Assembly (NCBI GenBank): GCA_013812065.1
Contig: JACCUC010000240.1
Span: 1 to 12,671 of the forward strand
Direction of reading: 5' to 3'
DNA: 12,671 nucleotides
From: Thermoleophilaceae bacterium
GTDB taxonomy: Bacteria; Actinomycetota; Thermoleophilia; Solirubrobacterales; Thermoleophilaceae
Part shown: piece after piece, positions 12,645 to 12,671 of the stretch
Layout of the letters: the number at the start of each line of letters is the position of its first letter
Position numbering within the stretch: the first letter of the stretch is position 1
The notes under the pieces: generated by a model
Databases searched by the model: none
What the model saw: only the letters and a program-made list of their open reading frames with translations
Told to the model about the DNA's origin: nothing
Made by a program: the position numbers and the translations under genes

Positions 12645-12671
12645 ATGGCGGCGCACGCCAAGCGGATCGAG
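12645..12671 (+). CDS. Possible 5' end of a gene leaving the window
   Basis: ATG at 12645 has GGGAG at 12635-12639, five bases away, and opens the frame MAAHAKRIE up to the edge. An in-frame ATG at 12633 would add MGAE but lacks a ribosome site. Nine codons are too few to identify the product. The gene would be divergent from the ATPase gene, with the repeat cluster between them. Confidence 0.35.

Noticed and set aside
1..12671. CRISPR array, insertion sequence, prophage or toxin-antitoxin pair
   Set aside because: I saw no regularly spaced repeats, transposase, integrase, terminal repeats, attachment sites or small paired ORFs with such motifs.

Overview
The window is a dense, GC-rich (about 70% by eye) bacterial chromosome segment with strong G/C at third codon positions, frequent GTG and TTG starts and short intergenic gaps. 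The gene content points to a high-GC actinobacterium: a two-domain CFP30B-like VOC protein, a DnaE with a complete PHP metal site, DoxX and VanZ small membrane proteins, and a SpoIIE-partner-type ATPase. Something near Thermoleophilia/Solirubrobacterales is my best guess, but no rRNA or other decisive marker is present. It is mostly a housekeeping and regulatory region. I see no CRISPR array, insertion sequence, prophage, tRNA or rRNA.

Layout. Bases 1-49 hold the end of a gene entering from the left. Bases 50-850 hold two unrecognised small genes facing each other, each with signs of a reading-frame break: a membrane-anchored protein (+) and a soluble one (-). At 849-1675 an Rrf2-type regulator without cysteines (-) diverges from a VanZ-like membrane protein (+). 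At 1706-2779 (-) lies an HDOD/HD-domain protein fused to a LuxR-type DNA-binding domain. At 2893-4170 (-) lies glutamyl-tRNA synthetase (gltX) with a hairpin terminator; only 9 bp from its start, endonuclease IV (nfo, 4180-5046, +) begins on the other strand. At 5097-6811 (+) is a two-gene ABC exporter (ATPase plus ABC-2 permease, joined by a GTGA overlap). At 6821-7216 (-) is a nine-cysteine protein of unknown function, divergent from a DoxX-like membrane protein (7277-7681, +). At 7706-8479 (-) is the CFP30B-like protein. At 8680-12201 (+) is the replicative polymerase DnaE. Its 3' end overlaps by 30 bp an RsbW-like ATPase (12172-12564, -). The last 110 bases are packed with small repeats and the probable start of another rightward gene.

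How it works together. DnaE (replication), endonuclease IV (abasic-site repair) and GltX (translation) are core functions. The regulators (Rrf2, HDOD-LuxR, RsbW-like ATPase) have no target evident here. A shared feature is the promoter layout: several genes have a TANNNT -10-like box 6-9 bases before the start codon and no Shine-Dalgarno sequence, which suggests leaderless transcripts. The CFP30B-like and HDOD-LuxR genes instead carry clear GGGAG-type ribosome sites.

I did not find a clearly new multi-gene system. The best leads are the HDOD-HD-LuxR fusion with an apparently intact HD metal site, the nine-cysteine protein, the branched inverted-repeat element between the CFP30B-like gene and dnaE, the repeat cluster at the right edge, and the gltX/nfo start arrangement.
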